Positions 8,119-17,581 are shown, counted from the stretch's first letter. The stretch: 64,000 bases of DNA from Chitinophagaceae bacterium (GCA_016706055.1 JADJKL010000003.1:248001-312000); one strand, 5' to 3'. Made by a program: numbers and translations. Notes: a model not told the origin generated them from the letters alone.

Positions 8119-9081
8119 TTATTTATCTATTTGTGGTTTTAATTGAATATAAGACCATGCTGTGAATGGTAATACCAAAAGCATTCCAATTACCCACCAA
8201 CACGAAGTGATTAACCAAGAAATAGTGATCAGCAATAAAAGATAAATCGGATATGAAAGCATCATTATCCCTGCCATTATAGAATCATAGTGATCATTGT
8301 CGTGTGTTCTTTTCCAGATATATTTTTTTATAGGAAGATAAAGTGGCAAATGAATTAGATAACCAATGGCTGCAGGAAGTATAAGAAGTATATTTTTTGC
8401 TGATGAAGGTTTAATTTCTAACTGCTCTTTTTGTGTTTGCTTGTCTTTTTTTTGTATTTCAAATACCGAATGTTCTAATTCTCGCTGCAGTAAATTATTA
8501 AATTCCTGGTGCCTTAATCCGTCAGTCACATTAAAATTCATATCTTCTTTTTGCATAGGTTCTCCAAAATTGATAAACATGTTTTTACCAAATCTTGTAA
8601 ATGAACTATAATTCAACCCTACAGGAATAACCGTTAACGGAATGTTTTCTTCCCATGCTTTGATGGCTAATCTTGCTGTTCCTTTTTTTAAAGAACGAAG
8701 ATGCCATTCATTAATACATTTACCTTCGCTGAAAATAGTGATGACACCATTGTTTTTTAATATCTCAATGCAAGCATCAAATGTTTTATAATTTTCAGAA
8801 AGATTTTCTACTCCTTCGCTTGGCCGGTAAACAGGTAATATTTTTAATGCAGCAAGAATTTTTATGAAAGGGTTTTTAAAAGCATCGCCTCTGGCTAAGG
8901 ACCAAACTGTTTCTTCAAATAAAGTATCAATAATAATAGAGTCAAGAAACGAGTTGGGATGATTGCAAGCCAGCAACACCGGACCTTTAATTTTTAATAC
9001 TTCTGGCTTATTGATTATGATTTTCCGGCAGAAAATGGGTAGTGCTAACCGGGCAATTCTTTTAAGTATAGAATAGAGCAA
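8119..9081 (-). CDS. PlsC-type 1-acyl-glycerol-3-phosphate acyltransferase family protein
   Basis: It is a membrane-associated lysophospholipid-type acyltransferase, likely acting in phospholipid or aminolipid synthesis. Motif I is NHPNSFLD (residues 40-47), with five residues between His and Asp instead of the classical four, as in a known LPLAT subgroup. The motif III equivalent FSEG is at residues 117-120, followed by the GTARLA block. Two hydrophobic segments near residues 230-250 and 275-310 suggest C-terminal membrane anchoring. The exact acyl acceptor cannot be told. Confidence 0.8.
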   Translation of the reverse strand: MLYSILKRIARLALPIFCRKIIINKPEVLKIKGPVLLACNHPNSFLDSIIIDTLFEETVWSLARGDAFKNPFIKILAALKILPVYRPSEGVENLSENYKTFDACIEILKNNGVITIFSEGKCINEWHLRSLKKGTARLAIKAWEENIPLTVIPVGLNYSSFTRFGKNMFINFGEPMQKEDMNFNVTDGLRHQEFNNLLQRELEHSVFEIQKKDKQTQKEQLEIKPSSAKNILLILPAAIGYLIHLPLYLPIKKYIWKRTHDNDHYDSIMAGIMMLSYPIYLLLLITISWLITSCWWVIGMLLVLPFTAWSYIQLKPQIDK

Positions 9082-9123
9082 AAAGTTAGTTTTTGTGAAT
9101 ATAGGAAGAATTAGCAGATGAAC

Positions 9124-9154
9124 AGCGAACAGAACCCAGAACGGAGCGTCGCAA
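9124..9154. repeat. Copy of a GCGACGC-type dispersed repeat
   Basis: AGCGAACAGAA followed by GAGCGTCGCAAC resembles, in reverse complement, the repeat near 63503-63534 (GTTGCGTCGCACTCTTC then TCTGTTCGCT). Related cores occur near 45705 and 51867. The copy lies in the 199-base spacer before rpsA. Confidence 0.45.
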
Positions 9155-9237
9155 CGGATGCTTAATCAAGGCTTTACAGCTGGGAACATAATTCAAAATT
9201 CTCCTCAGTTGTATCAGAAAAACCCGAGCTATTTCTT

Positions 9238-9245
9238 TATCTTTG
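9238..9245 (+). promoter_or_regulatory. Probable rpsA promoter, -7 box TATCTTTG
   Basis: TATCTTTG fits the Bacteroidota -7 consensus TAnnTTTG. It lies 35 bases before the rpsA start. Between them, CCCGAA (9250-9255) and TTCGGG (9266-9271) can form a small 5'-UTR hairpin that may play a part in S1 autoregulation; that role is speculative. Confidence 0.55.
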
Positions 9246-9280
9246 CTCCCCCGAAAATAAAACCCTTCGGGATTTAAAAA

Positions 9281-11263
9281 ATGTTTGAAAACAAAAATTT
9301 AAAGAACCTAAACGCTGATGCACAGGAGAACGCAGGCGATACGTCGACAGACGCATCCGAAGCTTCTACAGCGACAACAACTGCACCTGTCGCAGATTCC
9401 AGTTCCGTTGGAACTGAGGAGGCAACTCCAAAGAAGCCTGCTTATGCACCTGAAACACCGCATGATGATTTTGACTGGAATGTTGACAAACGCAATGTTA
9501 CTTCTTACTCTGAAGAAGAGAAAGAGAAGTATCACAAAGTGTATGACAACACTTTCAAGCAATTGAATGATGGCGAATTGATGAATGGTACTGTTGTTGG
9601 TTTAACAAAAACTGACGTTGTATTAAACATCGGATTTAAAAGTGACGGTTTGATTTCGTTGAATGAATTCCGTGACCTTCCTTCTCTTGCTATTGGTGAT
9701 GAAGTGGAAGTAATGATTGTTGAGAAAGAAGACAGAGACGGACATTTGAATTTAAGCCGTCGTCAGGCCCGCATTACGAGAGCCTGGGAAAGAATTATGG
9801 AAGTGCATAAGACTGGTGAAGTTATCACTGGTACTGTTACTTCTAAAACGAAAGGTGGTTTGATCGTTGATGTATTTGGAATGGAAACATTCTTACCAGG
9901 ATCACAAATTGATGTGAAGCCTGTTACAGATTACGATCAGTTTGTAGGAAAGACAATGGAATTTAAAGTAGTTAAGATCAACGAGACTATTAAGAATGCT
10001 GTTGTATCTCACAAAGCACTTATCGAAAGCGATATCGAAGCACAGAGAGCAGAGATTATGAGCAAACTGGAGAAAGGACAAGTATTAGAAGGTACAGTGA
10101 AGAACATCACTGACTTCGGTGCTTTCATGGATCTTGGTGGCTTAGACGGTCTGTTATACATTACTGATATTTCTTGGGGTCGTATTTCTCATCCAACTGA
10201 AGTATTAAAGCTTGATCAGAAGATCAATGTTGTGGTACTTGATTTTGATGATGAGAAAAAACGTATCAGCCTTGGCTTGAAGCAATTGACGCCGCATCCT
10301 TGGGATGTATTGGCAGAAAATATTGCTGAAGGAAATGTAGTGACTGGTAAAGTGGTTAACATTGAAGACTACGGTGCTTTCCTTGAAATTCAGCCTGGTG
10401 TTGAAGGTCTTGTCCATGTTTCAGAAATTACATGGGCTAATACACCAATCAATGCTAAAGAATTCTTTAAGCTGGGTGATGAGCATGAAGCTAAAGTTGT
10501 AACCTTAGATAAGGAAAGTAGAAAGATGAGTTTGTCTATCAAACAACTTTCTGAAGATCCTTGGAATGAAATCGAAACCAAATTTGCTGAGAACAGCAAG
10601 CATCCAGGTTTAGTGAAGAACATCACTAACTATGGTGTGTTTGTAGAATTGTCTGCCGGTATCGGTGGTATGATTCATATCAGTGATTTGAGCTGGTTGA
10701 AGCGTTTCAATCATCCTGGTGAGTACACGAAAGTTGGAGAAACTATTGATGTAGTTATCTTAGGAATAGATAAAGAGAACAGAAAATTACAGTTAGGCCA
10801 TAAACAATTAGAAGAAGATCCTTGGAATACATTGGCTGATACATTTGCAATCGGAAGTCTTCATGAAGGCACAGTAAGTCGTCGTGATGATAAAGGTGCA
10901 TCTGTTCAATTGCCATATGGATTAGAAGGGTTTGCTCCTAACCGTCATCTTTCAAAAGAAGATGGTAAGAGCATTGGTGCTGATGAAACTGCACAGTTTA
11001 TGGTGATTGAGTTTGACCGCAATGAAAAACGCATTGTTGTTTCTCATACCCGTATTTGGGAGCAGGTTCAGGTAGATGCTGCAGATGCTGTAAAGAAAGA
11101 AGCAAGAGTTGATGCAGACAACACTAGAAAAGCTGTGAAGAGTGTACAGAGTAAAGTTGAAAAAGCTACTCTTGGTGATTTAGGTGTATTGGCTGATCTT
11201 AAGAAGAAAATGGATGGCGAAGACAGTGGTGAAACACCTGCTGAAGAAGCTAAACCAGAATAA
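9281..11263 (+). CDS. rpsA: 30S ribosomal protein S1
   Basis: S1 binds mRNA and helps initiation, which matters in a phylum with weak Shine-Dalgarno signals. The 660-residue product has an acidic, Ala/Thr/Pro-rich N-terminal extension of about 90 residues. Consecutive S1 (OB-fold) repeats follow, marked by phrases such as GLISLNEF, DFGAFMDLGGLDGLLYITDIS, YGAFLEI and YGVFVEL, with HPWD/DPWN between repeats. It is longer than the roughly 557 residues of E. coli S1 because of the extension and an acidic C-terminal tail. It is monocistronic, with its own promoter and terminator. Confidence 0.96.
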   Translation: MFENKNLKNLNADAQENAGDTSTDASEASTATTTAPVADSSSVGTEEATPKKPAYAPETPHDDFDWNVDKRNVTSYSEEEKEKYHKVYDNTFKQLNDGELMNGTVVGLTKTDVVLNIGFKSDGLISLNEFRDLPSLAIGDEVEVMIVEKEDRDGHLNLSRRQARITRAWERIMEVHKTGEVITGTVTSKTKGGLIVDVFGMETFLPGSQIDVKPVTDYDQFVGKTMEFKVVKINETIKNAVVSHKALIESDIEAQRAEIMSKLEKGQVLEGTVKNITDFGAFMDLGGLDGLLYITDISWGRISHPTEVLKLDQKINVVVLDFDDEKKRISLGLKQLTPHPWDVLAENIAEGNVVTGKVVNIEDYGAFLEIQPGVEGLVHVSEITWANTPINAKEFFKLGDEHEAKVVTLDKESRKMSLSIKQLSEDPWNEIETKFAENSKHPGLVKNITNYGVFVELSAGIGGMIHISDLSWLKRFNHPGEYTKVGETIDVVILGIDKENRKLQLGHKQLEEDPWNTLADTFAIGSLHEGTVSRRDDKGASVQLPYGLEGFAPNRHLSKEDGKSIGADETAQFMVIEFDRNEKRIVVSHTRIWEQVQVDAADAVKKEARVDADNTRKAVKSVQSKVEKATLGDLGVLADLKKKMDGEDSGETPAEEAKPE

Positions 11264-11280
11264 GAATATTGCAGAATTAT

Positions 11281-11310
11281 AAAACCCACCTTTTAAGGTG
11301 GGTTTTTTTA
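11281..11310 (+). terminator. Intrinsic terminator after rpsA
   Basis: An 11-bp stem (AAAACCCACCT / AGGTGGGTTTT, loop TTTA) runs into a T tract. The A-rich left arm makes it usable in both directions. Confidence 0.85.
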
Positions 11311-11437
11311 TGAGTAGATTTGGGTGAACAATAGAAATTCTTAATTGTTGTGTTTTAAGTATTATTGACCATTTATTTTTTATTTCTTCCATTACAATCA
11401 CTTATTTTGAATTATTATTAGCTATCAAAATTTTTTC

Positions 11438-12202
11438 ATGGCTTCTATTAGCGAAAGGTTAAGGAATTTTCATCCGGTTAGAAAAATTGTTTACTTTTTT
11501 GTAGGCTTATTTTCTTACCCTGGCCTTGCCATTGTCAATAAGTTAAAAATTTCCGGGACAGAACATTTTGAAAAATTGCCAAAGCAAAAGGTATTATTTG
11601 TCAGTAATCATCAAACCTATTTTGCTGATGTAATCACATTCCTTCACATTTTCTGTGCAGTAAAATGGGGAAAGCGAAATCGTTTAGGGGTTCCTTATTA
11701 TTTATTGAATCCATTTACTAGAGTAAATTATGTAGCTGCAGAAGCTACTATGAAAGGAAGTTTGATAAGCCGTTTATTTTTATTGGCTGGCGGCATAACG
11801 GTAAAAAGAACCTGGAACAAGGAGTCTAAAGAAGTAAGAAAAGGATTGGATCCATCCGATTCTAGAAAAATACATAGAGCATTAGAAAACAATTGGGTGA
11901 TTACTTTTCCGCAAGGTACAACCAAGCCTTTTGCACCAGGTAGAAGGGGAACTGCATTGTTAATTAAACAAGTAAAGCCAGTTGTTATACCAGTTGTTAT
12001 AAACGGATTTTGGAGAGCCTTTAATAAAAAAGGATTAAAGTTTAAAAAGAAAGGCACAGTACTTTCCGTTACATTTAAAGCGCCGCTTGATATTGATTTT
12101 GAGGCATCAACCGATATTATTCTTGATCAGATTATGGATGCAATTGAACAAAGCAAAGATTACATGATGAAAGGAAAACATCATTGGATTACCAAAGAGT
12201 AG
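11438..12202 (+). CDS. PlsC-type acyltransferase family protein
   Basis: A 254-residue lysophospholipid-acyltransferase-like protein. Motif I is SNHQTYFAD (five residues between His and Asp). The motif III equivalent is FPQGTTKPF, with Gln in place of the usual Glu of FPEGT, followed by GRRGTALL. The Gln substitution is unusual for an active PlsC and may mark a different acceptor or reduced activity. A hydrophobic N-terminal stretch (YFFVGLFSYPGLAIV) is probably a membrane contact. It ends two bases before the oppositely oriented thioesterase gene. Confidence 0.75.
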   Translation: MASISERLRNFHPVRKIVYFFVGLFSYPGLAIVNKLKISGTEHFEKLPKQKVLFVSNHQTYFADVITFLHIFCAVKWGKRNRLGVPYYLLNPFTRVNYVAAEATMKGSLISRLFLLAGGITVKRTWNKESKEVRKGLDPSDSRKIHRALENNWVITFPQGTTKPFAPGRRGTALLIKQVKPVVIPVVINGFWRAFNKKGLKFKKKGTVLSVTFKAPLDIDFEASTDIILDQIMDAIEQSKDYMMKGKHHWITKE

Positions 12203-12204
12203 TA

Positions 12205-12717
12205 TTATTTCACAAACAATGCTCTTAATTCTGCTGCATCATCCGGTTTCATTTTACCGCCGAGTATTAATCGTAGCTGTCTTCTTCTTAATGCACCTTC
12301 AAAAAGTTTTTGCTCAGTATCTGTTTCAACAATAAGTTGTGGCACTGGTGATGGTTTGCCATTAGCATTTAAGGCAACAAATGTATAATAGGCTTCATTG
12401 CTTTTGTACTTTACCTGTTGCTTCAGGTCTTCTCCCCATACATTCATATGTACTTCCATCGAAGTATTGAAGGCTCTTGTAACGTTTGCTTCAATATGAA
12501 CAACGTTGCCCAATTTTATAGGGTTTTCAAAAGAAATATTATCAACCGATGCTGTTACAACTGGAGCATTACAATGTTTTTGCGCAGACAATGCGGATGC
12601 TATATCCATCCAATACATTAATCTGCCACCCATCAGGTTTCCAAAAAGGTTAGTATCATTCGGCAGCACAAGTTCAGTCATAATGATCAGGCTTGCGGCA
12701 GGTGTTTTTGATTCCAT
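12205..12717 (-). CDS. Acyl-CoA thioesterase, hotdog fold (BACH/YciA type)
   Basis: It hydrolyses acyl-CoA thioesters in the cytosol. The 170-residue product begins MESKTPAASLIIMTELVLP; a longer reading to 12774 adds 19 unlike residues. The family motif is seen as NDTNLFGNLMGGRLMYWMD, with the Asn/Gly-Gly-Met-Asp pattern of hotdog acyl-CoA hydrolases. A second conserved part is FENPIKLGNVVHIEANV. Substrate chain length cannot be judged. Confidence 0.85.
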   Translation of the reverse strand: MESKTPAASLIIMTELVLPNDTNLFGNLMGGRLMYWMDIASALSAQKHCNAPVVTASVDNISFENPIKLGNVVHIEANVTRAFNTSMEVHMNVWGEDLKQQVKYKSNEAYYTFVALNANGKPSPVPQLIVETDTEQKLFEGALRRRQLRLILGGKMKPDDAAELRALFVK

Positions 12718-12846
12718 GTATACAAATTTTGGCAAAGTTAAGCATTGGCAATTCTGTAAAATGATAAAAATCATATGTATTAATTGTTGCCTGATGGTTG
12801 GTCTAATTTGCTACCTCTTATCTTTGCTACCTATTACGATTGTTAT

Positions 12847-14076
12847 ATGGCATCTACCCCCGAAATCTCATTTGATAATACTGAATTTGCATTTGAGTAT
12901 AAAACAGATAAACAGTTAAAAAAAGCCCGTTTCTTATTTAACCTGATGGGAAAATCCTGGATTGTGAAATTAGGGACATGGTTAGCTCCTTGGTCACTTA
13001 AAGTTGGGCTACCAATAAAAGGGATTATCCGCAATACAATCTTTTCTCAATTTTTAGGAGGGGAAACACTTGAACAAACAAAAGCTGTAGCGCAAAAATT
13101 GGGTGAGTACAAAGTAAAAGTGATTCTTGATTATGGTGTGGAAGGAAAAGAAGGGGAAGTAAATTTTGATCATGCCTGCGATGAATTTATCAAGGTGATA
13201 GATTATGCTGCTACACAACCAATGATTCCTTTTATGAGTGTAAAAGTTACCGGCTTTGCAAGGTTTGCATTATTGGAAAAGCTGGATGCAATGATGCATG
13301 AGTTTGATGGAACATTGATGAAAAGGTTTTTGAAAGCCGTAGAAAATCTTAATGCAGAAGAAAAAGAAGAATGGCACAGAGTTCGTCATCGTATGATGAG
13401 TATCTGTGATACGGCTGCGAATAAAAAAACAGGAGTTTTGGTAGATGCAGAAGATACATGGATTCAAGATCCGGTGGATGCAATCACCATGTTGATGATG
13501 GATACATTTAACAAAAACCGTTGTGTAGTTTTTAATACTATTCAGCATTATCGACTCGACAGGTTACAATTCTTAAAACATTCGTATGAGGCTGCTGTTG
13601 AAAGAAACTTTATTCTGGGCGCCAAGCTGGTAAGAGGTGCATATATGGAGAAGGAAAGGGAAAGAGCTGCCGAAAAAGGATATCCATCGCCTATTCAATC
13701 CACTAAAGAAAGTACTGACAAAGACTATAATGCAGGAGTAGAATTTTGTATAGAACATCTTGACCGTATTTCTTTAATCGTTGCTTCGCATAATGAATAC
13801 AGCAATCTGCTGGCTACAAAACTCATGCAGCAGAAAGGATTGCCATTAGATCATCCGCATATACATTGGAGCCAGCTTTATGGCATGAGTGATAATATAA
13901 CATTCAACCTTGCACATGCTGGTTGCTCTGTCAGCAAGTATCTTCCCTTTGGACCTATCAAAGACGTAATACCATACCTGATGCGGAGAGCACAAGAAAA
14001 TACTTCAATTAAGGGACAAACGGGCAGAGAACTTGGATTGATTAAAAAGGAATTGAAAAGAAGGAAAGACAATTAG
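12847..14076 (+). CDS. Proline dehydrogenase
   Basis: This FAD enzyme oxidises proline to 1-pyrroline-5-carboxylate. The 409-residue monofunctional protein carries KLVRGAYMEKERERAAEKG, VASHNEYSN and the C-terminal LPFGPIKDVIPYLMRRAQEN of the PRODH barrel. The in-frame upstream extension to 12784 is unlike the family, so the ATG at 12847 (MASTPEISFD) is used. No P5C dehydrogenase lies beside it, so the second step must be encoded elsewhere. Confidence 0.92.
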   Translation: MASTPEISFDNTEFAFEYKTDKQLKKARFLFNLMGKSWIVKLGTWLAPWSLKVGLPIKGIIRNTIFSQFLGGETLEQTKAVAQKLGEYKVKVILDYGVEGKEGEVNFDHACDEFIKVIDYAATQPMIPFMSVKVTGFARFALLEKLDAMMHEFDGTLMKRFLKAVENLNAEEKEEWHRVRHRMMSICDTAANKKTGVLVDAEDTWIQDPVDAITMLMMDTFNKNRCVVFNTIQHYRLDRLQFLKHSYEAAVERNFILGAKLVRGAYMEKERERAAEKGYPSPIQSTKESTDKDYNAGVEFCIEHLDRISLIVASHNEYSNLLATKLMQQKGLPLDHPHIHWSQLYGMSDNITFNLAHAGCSVSKYLPFGPIKDVIPYLMRRAQENTSIKGQTGRELGLIKKELKRRKDN

Positions 14077-14148
14077 AATTCTTCCACAGGTATTTCACAA
14101 CTGTACTTCATGTTAATCCGCTAATCCCTTTATTCTTACCTTGCAGCC

Positions 14149-14943
14149 ATGCAACAATACCTTGGATTACTTCAGCATATTTTATTAAACGGAGCTCATA
14201 AGACTGACAGAACAGGTACCGGAACACAAAGCTGCTTTGGCTACCAGATGCGGTTTGATCTGGAACAAGGCTTCCCTTTAGTAACTACAAAAAAAGTACA
14301 TCTAAAAAGTATTATTCATGAATTGCTTTGGTTTCTAAAAGGCGATACGAATATTGCATACTTAAAAGAGCATGGTGTGAGAATCTGGGATGATTGGGCA
14401 GATAATAATGGTGATCTCGGACCAGTATATGGTAAGCAATGGCGAAGCTGGGAAGGAAAAGAAGGAAAAACCATTGATCAGATTTCTGAATTGATAGAAC
14501 AAATAAAAAAGAATCCTGACAGCAGAAGGTTAATTGTAAGTGCATGGAATGTGGGAGAACTTTCTGAAATGGCATTGATGCCTTGTCATAATATGTTTCA
14601 GTTTTATGTAGCTGATGGAAGATTGTCTTGTCAGTTATATCAACGAAGTGCCGATGTTTTCTTAGGAGTGCCTTTTAATATTGCATCGTATGCATTGCTA
14701 ACAATGATGATAGCACAGGTGTGTGATTTAAAACCGGGAGACTTTGTTCACACATTTGGGGATGTACACATTTACAATAATCATGTTGAGCAGGTGAAAC
14801 TTCAATTAAGCCGAACGCCGTTTCCTTTGCCAACAATGAAGTTGAATCCAGAAGTGAAAGATATTTTCGGTTTTCAATTTGAAGATTTTGCGTTGGAGAA
14901 TTATGAATGCCATCCGGCGATAAAAGCTCCGGTAGCGGTATAA
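14149..14943 (+). CDS. thyA: Thymidylate synthase
   Basis: ThyA methylates dUMP to dTMP with methylene-tetrahydrofolate. The 264-residue product has the E. coli length. Catalytic Cys146 is in MPCHNMFQFYV, and the nearby QRSADVFLGVPFNIASYALL is complete. A TTACCTTGC sequence about 12-20 bases before the start is a weak promoter candidate. DHFR follows, which regenerates the folate oxidised by ThyA, but a repeat element now separates the two genes. Confidence 0.97.
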   Translation: MQQYLGLLQHILLNGAHKTDRTGTGTQSCFGYQMRFDLEQGFPLVTTKKVHLKSIIHELLWFLKGDTNIAYLKEHGVRIWDDWADNNGDLGPVYGKQWRSWEGKEGKTIDQISELIEQIKKNPDSRRLIVSAWNVGELSEMALMPCHNMFQFYVADGRLSCQLYQRSADVFLGVPFNIASYALLTMMIAQVCDLKPGDFVHTFGDVHIYNNHVEQVKLQLSRTPFPLPTMKLNPEVKDIFGFQFEDFALENYECHPAIKAPVAV

Positions 14944-14947
14944 AGAA

Positions 14948-15096
14948 CCCCCTGTCCCCCTAAAGGGGTGACTTAGACCAATCAGTGTTTATTTTTTTTC
15001 GATATTCAAAAAAATAAAGGATTGCGTTAATTGGCTTTTACAAGACTCCCCTTTAGGGGCAAAAGAAATTTTGAATTTAAAACTATATTTGGGGGT
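14948..15096. repeat. MITE-like palindromic element between thyA and folA
   Basis: The left end carries CCCCC, TGT, then the palindrome CCCCTAAAGGGG (14957-14968) and GACTTAGA. The right end has CCCCTTTAGGGG (15048-15059) and closes with GGGGGT directly before the folA ATG. The ends are imperfect inverted repeats. TATATTTG (15084-15091) inside the right arm fits a -7 box and may drive folA. Related copies lie at 41720-41840, 45561-45829, 56069-56088 and 63387-63678. Confidence 0.7.
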
Positions 15097-15588
15097 ATGA
15101 TCATTTCTTTAGTTGTTGCCGCAGCAACAAACAACGCAATAGGAAAAGATGGAAAAATGCCTTGGCATTTACCCAACGATATGAAGCATTTTAAAAATGT
15201 AACTTGGGGCATGCCAATAGTAATGGGAAGGAAAACTTTTGAATCATTAGGCAAGGTATTACCTGGAAGAAAAAATATTGTCGTTACGCATAATCCTGAT
15301 TGGAAGGCAGAAGGAGCCATCGCTGTTCAAAAAATAGAAGATGCATTGTTTGTAGCACAGGCTACCGATGCTAAAGAGGTAATGATAATTGGCGGTGGAG
15401 AAATTTATAAATTACTTTTTGCAAAAGCGAAACGGATTTACATGACAAGGGTAGAAGCGGAGCCGGAAGCTGATACTTTTTTCCCTGCTATCCATCCGAA
15501 AGAATGGCAACTGGTTAGCCAGAAGAATTATGAAGCTGATGAAAAAAATGCATACAATTATTCTTTTCAAACATGGGAAAGAATTTAG
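15097..15588 (+). CDS. folA: Dihydrofolate reductase
   Basis: It reduces dihydrofolate to tetrahydrofolate with NADPH. The 163-residue product has IGKDGKMPWHLPNDMKHFK, PIVMGRKTFES, and the NADPH-binding IIGGGEIYK. The ATG at 15097 directly follows the GGGGGT border of a repeat; an in-frame extension upstream would encode repeat sequence. If the TATATTTG box upstream is the promoter, the mRNA would be nearly leaderless. Confidence 0.95.
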   Translation: MIISLVVAAATNNAIGKDGKMPWHLPNDMKHFKNVTWGMPIVMGRKTFESLGKVLPGRKNIVVTHNPDWKAEGAIAVQKIEDALFVAQATDAKEVMIIGGGEIYKLLFAKAKRIYMTRVEAEPEADTFFPAIHPKEWQLVSQKNYEADEKNAYNYSFQTWERI

Positions 15589-15611
15589 TACATCATTACT
15601 GATAAATCAAT

Positions 15612-16408
15612 ATGTACTCAAGATTTCAATTAGCTGCTAAATACCTGAAATATTACTTTACTTCTTCCAATGGTAAGGGCCATGGTACACATTCACCCTT
15701 TATCTTTCATTTCATCACCAATATTCTTAATGACAAAAACAGTACGAAGAATATACAAGAGTTGAAAAGCTGAGAAGTCAGTTACTAAGCGATAATGCAA
15801 TACTTGAGATTGAAGATTTTGGTGCAGGTTCATCCATTAATAAAACGAACAAACGGACAATTTCTTCTATAGTTAAGAATTCAGCTAAACCTAAAAAATA
15901 CGGACAGCTACTTTTCAGAATGGTTAAGGAATACAAACCCAAACAGTTGCTGGAATTAGGCACATCATTGGGTATTACCACTTCTTATCTGGCACTGGGC
16001 AATACAACTGCCAATCTGATTACAATGGAAGGTGCAAATGAAGTGGCTGAAATGGCTGCTAAAAATTTTGATGAATTAAATATCAAGAATGTTACTATTG
16101 AAAAAGGGAATTTTGATTACACATTACCTGCTCTCATCAATAAGCAGTCGTCTTTTGATTTTATTTTCATTGATGGCAATCACCGGCAGGAGCCAACTGA
16201 GAGATATTTTGCAGAATTATTGACAAGAATCAATAAAGACAGCATCATGATTTTTGACGATATCCATTGGAGCAAGGAAATGGAAGCAGCTTGGGAATCT
16301 ATCAAAAACCATCCGGAAGTGATTTGTACAATTGACTTATTCTTTGTTGGCATTGTTCTTTTCAGAAAAGAATTTCTGGCCAAGCAACATTTTGTTATAC
16401 GATTTTAA
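15612..16408 (+). pseudogene. Class I SAM-dependent O-methyltransferase-like protein, frameshifted
   Basis: The first part (15612-about 15775) reads MYSRFQLAAKYLKYYF and runs into a stop. The second part holds the SAM site LLELGTSLGITTSYLA and the acidic FDFIFIDGNHRQEP, typical of O-methyltransferases of the Methyltransf_24 type. Adding one A to the A5 tract at 15735-15739 gives a continuous reading DKKQYEEYTRVEKLRSQ, so a one-base deletion explains the break. Repaired length is about 265 residues. The substrate is unknown. Confidence 0.75.
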
Positions 16409-16449
16409 ATAATCAGTATCTTTCAGCATAACTAAAACCAAGATTAATA

Positions 16450-17571
16450 ATGACGATCGGAGTGTTGAAAGAGCCGTCCCATGAAACAAGGGTTTCCTTA
16501 TTGCCAGAGGCAGTTGCAACACTGACCAAGAAAGGAATTGATGTATGGGTAGAAGATGGTGCAGGCGAAAGATCTTATGCAGATAATCAATCCTATATTG
16601 ATGCAGGTGCTGAAATAAAAAGCAGGACTGAAGTTGTTGCTCAATCAGCTATTTTGTTAGGCATTCATTCTGCTGAACCTGCAATACAATTAAATGCTTC
16701 GGCAATTATCTTAGGAGTGTATCAGCCACTTTTTAATAAAGAACTGGTTCAAAGTTTTCAATCGTCAAATGTCACCTGCTTCTCAATGGATATGCTGCCA
16801 AGAACTACAAGGGCACAGGCAATGGATGTGTTGAGTTCGCAGGCAAACATTGCAGGATATAAAGCGGTGCTTACGGCTGCTAATTTATACTCAAGATATT
16901 TTCCCATGTTTATGACGGCGGCAGGAAGTGTAAAACCAGCTAAGCTCTTGATTCTTGGTGCAGGCGTTGCTGGATTGCAGGCAATTGCAACTGGCAAAAG
17001 ATTGGGCGCAGTAGTAGAAGTTTTTGATACAAGACCGGCAGTAAAAGAAGAAGTAATGAGCCTCGGTGCAAAATTTGTAGAAGTAGAAGGAGCTGCTGAT
17101 GCAAGTGCCGCAGGTGGTTATGCCGTAGAACAAACAGAAGATTATAAAAGAAAACAACAAGAGAAAATAGCTGAAAGTATAGCTAAAGCAGATATCATTA
17201 TTACCACTGCACAAATTCCCGGACGCAAAGCTCCGATACTGGTTACAGAAGAAATGCTGGGCACCATGAGAAATGGTTCTGTAATTATTGACCTTGCAGC
17301 ATCTACCGGTGGGAATACTCCTTTTACAAAAAATAATGAAACCATCAATCATAATGGTGTTATGATTTTAGGGAATAGTAACCTTCAGGGAACTATGCCT
17401 TCTGATGCCAGTAAATTGTATGGCAAGAATATTTTAAACTTTCTGCAATTAATAATTGATAAAGAAAATAATATCAACCTTAATTGGGAAGATGACCTGG
17501 TGGCAGGAAGTTGCATTACACACAATGGGGAAATTAAAAATGAACGGGTAAAAACAGCAATAACTAATTAA
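16450..17571 (+). CDS. pntAA: NAD(P) transhydrogenase subunit alpha, part 1
   Basis: This is the NAD(H)-binding, peripheral domain I of proton-translocating transhydrogenase. The 373-residue product has LLPEAVATLTKKGIDVWVE near the N-terminus and the Rossmann motif ILGAGVAGLQAIATGKRLGA followed by VFDTRPAVKEEV. The protein stops before any membrane helices, which are encoded by the next gene. The three genes are 10 and 4 bases apart and form one operon. The three-subunit split resembles Rhodospirillum rubrum. Confidence 0.93.
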   Translation: MTIGVLKEPSHETRVSLLPEAVATLTKKGIDVWVEDGAGERSYADNQSYIDAGAEIKSRTEVVAQSAILLGIHSAEPAIQLNASAIILGVYQPLFNKELVQSFQSSNVTCFSMDMLPRTTRAQAMDVLSSQANIAGYKAVLTAANLYSRYFPMFMTAAGSVKPAKLLILGAGVAGLQAIATGKRLGAVVEVFDTRPAVKEEVMSLGAKFVEVEGAADASAAGGYAVEQTEDYKRKQQEKIAESIAKADIIITTAQIPGRKAPILVTEEMLGTMRNGSVIIDLAASTGGNTPFTKNNETINHNGVMILGNSNLQGTMPSDASKLYGKNILNFLQLIIDKENNINLNWEDDLVAGSCITHNGEIKNERVKTAITN

Positions 17572-17581
17572 ATTATTTACT

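Noticed and set aside
9308..9566. Overlapping readings on both strands at the front of rpsA
   Set aside because: The rpsA frame is continuous here and the alternatives are Arg/Cys-rich shadows of its Ala/Thr/Glu codons.
16891..17352. A 153-codon reading on the minus strand inside pntAA
   Set aside because: It lies wholly within a well-supported gene, is Cys/Phe/Tyr-rich like the mirror of Ala/Gly codons, and has no homologous look.
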